From an uncultured Oscillospiraceae bacterium (GTDB taxonomy: Bacteria > Bacillota > Clostridia > Oscillospirales > Oscillospiraceae), in assembly GCA_910588365.1 (NCBI GenBank), contig CAJUQS010000056.1, positions 1-25,151 on the forward strand: 25,151 nt of DNA, given 5' to 3'. The notes beneath the pieces were generated by a model. That model searched no databases, was not told the origin of the DNA, and saw nothing but the letters and a program-made list of their open reading frames with translations. The translations under genes were made by a program, and so were the position numbers. This document shows positions 22,001 through 25,151 of the stretch, piece by piece (within the stretch, counting starts at the first letter, position 1; each line of letters starts with the position of its first letter).

Positions 22001-22070
22001 TTGACAGGAGGCCCCGCGGGTTGTACTATATGTACATTCGTGCAAGGACGATTGATACTATATCTTGTGT
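22001..22070 (+). promoter_or_regulatory. nrdD promoter with two NrdR-like boxes
   Basis: TTGACA (22001-22006), 17 bases, TACTAT (22024-22029). Two sequences with the NrdR-box core ACTATAT occur at 22023-22038 and 22055-22070; their equivalent positions are 32 bases apart, three helical turns, as in known NrdR-regulated promoters. The first overlaps the -10 and the second, ATACTATATCTTGTGT, is the better match. A palindrome CCCCTATATAGGGG (22086-22099) follows in the leader. Confidence 0.7.
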
Positions 22071-22141
22071 TTGCGGCAGGTCCTCCCCCTATATAGGGGA
22101 GCAGGGACAAAACAGGTACATTTCACGGAGGAGAACCGGGT

Positions 22142-24463
22142 ATGACGATTGAAAAGCTGAAGAAACGGGACGGACGGCTGGTGGACTTTGACAAGGAAAA
22201 GATCGCCGGCGCCATTGCCAAAGCCTTTGAGGCCACCTACAAGCCGGGCCACGAGGATATCGCGGAGTCTCTGACGGACGAGGTGATCTCCATCCTGGAG
22301 GTGGAGGGTCTGGCCTCGCCCGATGTGGAGCACATCCAGGACATCGTGGAGAAGGTGCTGATGGACAACGGCTACGTCCAGACCGCCAAGGCCTACATTC
22401 TCTACCGCAGTGAGCGCAGCCGGGTGCGGGAGATGAACACCCGGCTGATGAAGACCTATGAGGACATCACCTTCTCCGACGCGGTGGATTCCGACGTAAA
22501 GCGGGAGAACGCCAACATCAACGGCGACACCGCCATGGGCTCCATGCTCAAGTATGGCAGCGAGGGCGCCAAGCAGTTCTACCAGATGTTCGTCCTCAAG
22601 CCCGAGCACGCCAAGGCCCATCAGGAGGGGGACATCCATATCCACGATCTGGACTTCTATACCCTGACCACCACCTGCTGTCAGATCGACATCAAAAAGC
22701 TCTTCAAGGGCGGCTTCTCCACCGGTCACGGCTACCTGCGGGAGCCCAACGACATCCTCTCCTACTCCGCCCTGGCCTGCATCGCCATCCAGTCCAACCA
22801 AAACGACCAGCACGGCGGACAGGCCATTGTCAACTTCGACTACGGCATGGCCGACGGCGTGAAGAAGACCTTCCGCCGCTACTACACCCGGAATCTGGCC
22901 AAGGCCCTCATGCTCTGGCACGATATGGAGGATCCGGAGGAGGAGCTGAAGCTCATGCGGGAGGAGATCGAGGCGGAGAGCGGGCTGTCCCCCAGGCTGG
23001 AGAACTGCGGCGCCTATCTTGAGGCGGAGCTGCCCCGTCTGGTGGAGCGCTACGGCGACGGGGAGCGGATGAAAAAGGCCCAGAGCATGGCCGTCCACTA
23101 CGCGGAGAAGGAGACCGACCGCTCCACCTTCCAGGCCATGGAGGCCTTTATCCACAACCTGAACACCATGCACAGCCGCGCCGGAGCCCAGACCCCCTTC
23201 TCCTCCATCAACTACGGCATGGACACCTCCCCCGAGGGCCGCATGGTCATGCGCAACCTGATGCTGACCACCGAGGCGGGCCTGGGCAACGGGGAGACCC
23301 CCATCTTCCCCATCCAGATTTTCCGGGTGAAGGAGGGCGTCAACTACAACCCCGGCGATCCCAACTACGACCTGTTCAAGTTGGCCTGCCGGTGCTCCGC
23401 CAAGCGGCTGTTTCCCAACTTCGCCTTTATCGACGCGCCCTTCAACCTGCAATACTACGATCCCCAGCGGCCGGAGACGGAGATCGCCTACATGGGCTGC
23501 CGCACCCGGGTCATCTCCAATGTCTACGACCCCTCCCGCCAGCAGTGCAACCAGCGGGGCAACCTCAGCTTCACATCCGTGAACCTCCCCCGCGTCGCCA
23601 TCAAGGCCAGGGGGGATCTAGACGCCTTCTTCGACGAGCTGGACCGGAAGATGGATCTGTGCGTGGACCAGCTGCTGGAGCGGTTCGAGATCCAGGCCCG
23701 GAAGCGGGTGTACAACTTCCCCTTCCTCATGGGCCAGGGGGTGTGGCTGGACAGCGAGAAGCTGGCCTGGACCGACGAGGTCCGGGAGGTGCTCAAGCAC
23801 GGCACGCTGTCCGTGGGCTTCATCGGCCTGGCGGAGGCCCTGGTGGCCCTGACGGGCAAGCACCACGGCGAGAGCGAGCACAGCCAGCGGCTGGGGTTGG
23901 AGATCATCGCCCGGATGCGGGCCAAGATGGACGCGGAGAGCCAGAAGACGGGCCTCAATTTTTCACTGCTGGCAACCCCAGGCGAGGGGCTGTCGGGCCG
24001 GTTCACCCGGATTGACAAGCAGAAATATGGCATCATCCCAGGCGTCACGGATCGGGATTACTACACCAACAGCTTCCATATCCCAGTCTACTACTCCATC
24101 AGCGCCTTTGAGAAGATTAAGCTGGAGGCCCCCTACCACGCCCTGACCAACGCTGGCCATATCAGCTATGTGGAGATGGACGGAGACCCGCTGAAGAACC
24201 TGGATGCCTTTGAGAAGGTGATCCGCTGCATGAAGGAGGCCGGCGTGGGCTACGGTTCGGTGAACCATCCGGTGGACCGGGATCCGGCCTGCGGCTATAC
24301 GGGCATCATTGACGACGAGTGCCCCGGCTGCGGACGCAAGGAGACCGATGGCAGGGTTGGCTTTGAGCGCATCCGGCGGATTACAGGTTACTTAGGCGCT
24401 ATGGAGCAGTGGAATAACGCCAAAATTGCGGAGGAGTCCGAGCGCGTCAAGCACATCAGCTGA
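22142..24463 (+). CDS. nrdD: Anaerobic ribonucleoside-triphosphate reductase (class III)
   Basis: Glycyl-radical enzyme of 773 residues that reduces NTPs to dNTPs without oxygen. An N-terminal ATP-cone (about 3-92, TIEKLKKRDGRLVDFDKEKI) senses ATP/dATP. The core includes GDIHIHDLDFY, NINGDTAMGSM, and STFQAMEAFIHNLNTMHSRAGAQTPFSS. The zinc region shows Cys717, Cys727 and Cys730, and the glycyl radical site is Gly749 in RRITGYLGAMEQWN. GGAGGAG lies 7 bases before the ATG. It is followed by a terminator and then its activase NrdG. Control by NrdR is suggested by two boxes upstream. Confidence 0.97.
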   Translation: MTIEKLKKRDGRLVDFDKEKIAGAIAKAFEATYKPGHEDIAESLTDEVISILEVEGLASPDVEHIQDIVEKVLMDNGYVQTAKAYILYRSERSRVREMNTRLMKTYEDITFSDAVDSDVKRENANINGDTAMGSMLKYGSEGAKQFYQMFVLKPEHAKAHQEGDIHIHDLDFYTLTTTCCQIDIKKLFKGGFSTGHGYLREPNDILSYSALACIAIQSNQNDQHGGQAIVNFDYGMADGVKKTFRRYYTRNLAKALMLWHDMEDPEEELKLMREEIEAESGLSPRLENCGAYLEAELPRLVERYGDGERMKKAQSMAVHYAEKETDRSTFQAMEAFIHNLNTMHSRAGAQTPFSSINYGMDTSPEGRMVMRNLMLTTEAGLGNGETPIFPIQIFRVKEGVNYNPGDPNYDLFKLACRCSAKRLFPNFAFIDAPFNLQYYDPQRPETEIAYMGCRTRVISNVYDPSRQQCNQRGNLSFTSVNLPRVAIKARGDLDAFFDELDRKMDLCVDQLLERFEIQARKRVYNFPFLMGQGVWLDSEKLAWTDEVREVLKHGTLSVGFIGLAEALVALTGKHHGESEHSQRLGLEIIARMRAKMDAESQKTGLNFSLLATPGEGLSGRFTRIDKQKYGIIPGVTDRDYYTNSFHIPVYYSISAFEKIKLEAPYHALTNAGHISYVEMDGDPLKNLDAFEKVIRCMKEAGVGYGSVNHPVDRDPACGYTGIIDDECPGCGRKETDGRVGFERIRRITGYLGAMEQWNNAKIAEESERVKHIS

Positions 24464-24467
24464 TTTT

Positions 24468-24497
24468 TTGCAGGGGCTTGCGCCCCTGCAATTTTTT
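24468..24497 (+). terminator. Terminator/attenuator between nrdD and nrdG
   Basis: A perfect 10-base stem TTGCAGGGGC (24468-24477) and GCCCCTGCAA (24482-24491) with a 4-base loop, then TTTTTT. It is a strong intrinsic terminator between two genes that act together, so it should lower nrdG expression relative to nrdD. Confidence 0.88.
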
Positions 24498-24519
24498 GTA
24501 AAAGGAGCAAAAACAGAAA

Positions 24520-25011
24520 ATGCGCATCTTTGGTTTACAGCAGGACTCCATTGTGGACGGTCCGGGCTTCCGCTTCGCCTGCTTCGTCCAGGGCTGCCCC
24601 CACGGCTGTCCCGGCTGCCACAACCCCGACAGCCACGATCCCGCCGGCGGGCAGGAAATGTCCGTGGAGGAGGTGGCCCGGCAGCTTCTGAAAAACCCCC
24701 TCACCGACGGCCTCACCCTCTCCGGCGGGGAGCCCTTTGCCCAGGCGGAGGACTGCCTCGCCCTGGCGAAGATCGCCCACGGGCACGGCCTCAACGTCTG
24801 GAGCTACTCCGGCTGGACCTTCGAGTACCTGCGGGACCAGGGGACGCCGGAGCAGAAGGCCCTGCTGGCGGAGCTGGACGTGCTGGTGGACGGGCCCTTC
24901 CTGCTCTCGGAGCGAACCCTGGCTCTGCCCTGGCGGGGCAGCCGGAACCAGCGGGTGGTGGACGTGCGGCGCTCCCTGGAGACGGGTACGGTGGCTGTGC
25001 GGCCGGACTAG
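24520..25011 (+). CDS. nrdG: Anaerobic ribonucleotide reductase activating protein
   Basis: Radical SAM activase of 163 residues that creates the glycyl radical on NrdD. The CX3CX2C cluster motif is Cys26, Cys30 and Cys33 (GCPHGCPGCHNP), followed by TLSGGEPFAQ. The length is normal for NrdG. AAAGGAGC lies about 12 bases before the ATG, a little far. It sits 56 bases after nrdD behind an intrinsic terminator; no separate promoter is obvious, so it probably depends on read-through. Confidence 0.96.
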   Translation: MRIFGLQQDSIVDGPGFRFACFVQGCPHGCPGCHNPDSHDPAGGQEMSVEEVARQLLKNPLTDGLTLSGGEPFAQAEDCLALAKIAHGHGLNVWSYSGWTFEYLRDQGTPEQKALLAELDVLVDGPFLLSERTLALPWRGSRNQRVVDVRRSLETGTVAVRPD

Positions 25012-25039
25012 GCGGCCAGCCCCGTTCTCATAGGCAGTC

Positions 25040-25065
25040 ATACTTTTTCTTAAAAGAAAAAGTAT
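25040..25065. repeat. Dispersed palindromic element, copy 3 (after nrdG)
   Basis: Arms ATACTTTTTCTT and AAGAAAAAGTAT (loop AA) followed by CAAAAAGAACTTTT, the same design as copies at 18765-18792 and 18968-18993. It lies about 30 bases after the nrdG stop and probably ends that transcript. A further small hairpin GACGAG/CTCGTC lies at 25114-25132. Confidence 0.72.
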
Positions 25066-25151
25066 CAAAAAGAACTTTTAGAACTTGTATTTATAACCGT
25101 GGGATGCCGGATGGACGAGGATTTTTCTCGTCAGACAAGGAGATTTTCCGC

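Noticed and set aside
24277..24340. NrdD appears to lack one zinc-site cysteine (Asp714 where a CxxC pair might be expected)
   Set aside because: As I recall, related clostridial NrdD proteins share the HPVDRDPxCGY form, so this is probably normal for the subfamily rather than a defect.

Overview
The window looks like chromosome of a high-GC, strictly anaerobic member of the Firmicutes, most like the Oscillospiraceae (Flavonifractor / Lawsonibacter / Intestinimonas type). The evidence is strong AGGAGG-type ribosome binding sites, a T-box leader, Rex, the class III ribonucleotide reductase pair NrdD/NrdG, clostridial-type NAD glutamate dehydrogenases, SLH and sortase B surface proteins, and DUF2812/PadR and DUF4349 genes. 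The placement rests on gene content and style, not on a database search. I see no rRNA, tRNA, CRISPR array, prophage or insertion sequence.

Layout. 222-3336 (minus): citrate synthase followed closely by a response regulator and histidine kinase. 3491-4959 (minus): PadR repressor plus DUF2812 membrane protein, with a promoter that carries a perfect inverted-repeat operator. 5156-6835 (plus): ECF sigma factor and an unrecognised beta-solenoid-like repeat protein. 6965-9894 (plus): promoter, methionine T-box, and metN-metI-metQ. 10027-13136 (minus): Rex with a self-overlapping operator, an SLH protein, a 78-residue Cys/Gly/Asn-rich membrane peptide, and a class B sortase. 13343-17138 (plus): cobaltochelatase CbiK, then a 1011-residue fusion of an endonuclease Q-like PHP nuclease with a UvrD-type helicase. 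17220-17633: an AT-rich DUF3788 gene that looks foreign. 17809-18762: DUF4349 lipoprotein behind an ECF-type promoter. 18996-21701 (minus): two glutamate dehydrogenase genes in tandem. 22142-25011 (plus): nrdD and nrdG behind a promoter with two NrdR-like boxes.

Biology. The set describes an anaerobe balancing redox and nitrogen: Rex senses NADH/NAD+, GDH links glutamate to 2-oxoglutarate, citrate synthase supplies the carbon skeleton, and NrdD/NrdG make dNTPs without oxygen. Methionine uptake is controlled by uncharged tRNA-Met.

Most unusual points: (1) the EndoQ-helicase fusion carries two sequences of the sliding-clamp-binding type, QISLF and a C-terminal QLRLF, suggesting a one-polypeptide repair machine for deaminated DNA; (2) the second GDH paralog has Ala at the position of the catalytic Lys125, and its NAGGV motif is altered, while its upstream partner is intact; (3) the Cys-rich peptide has 25 Cys in 78 residues; (4) the ECF sigma factor is paired with a soluble repeat protein instead of a membrane anti-sigma factor; (5) there are several recurring intergenic motifs, including a 19-bp promoter sequence shared by the citrate synthase and sortase genes.
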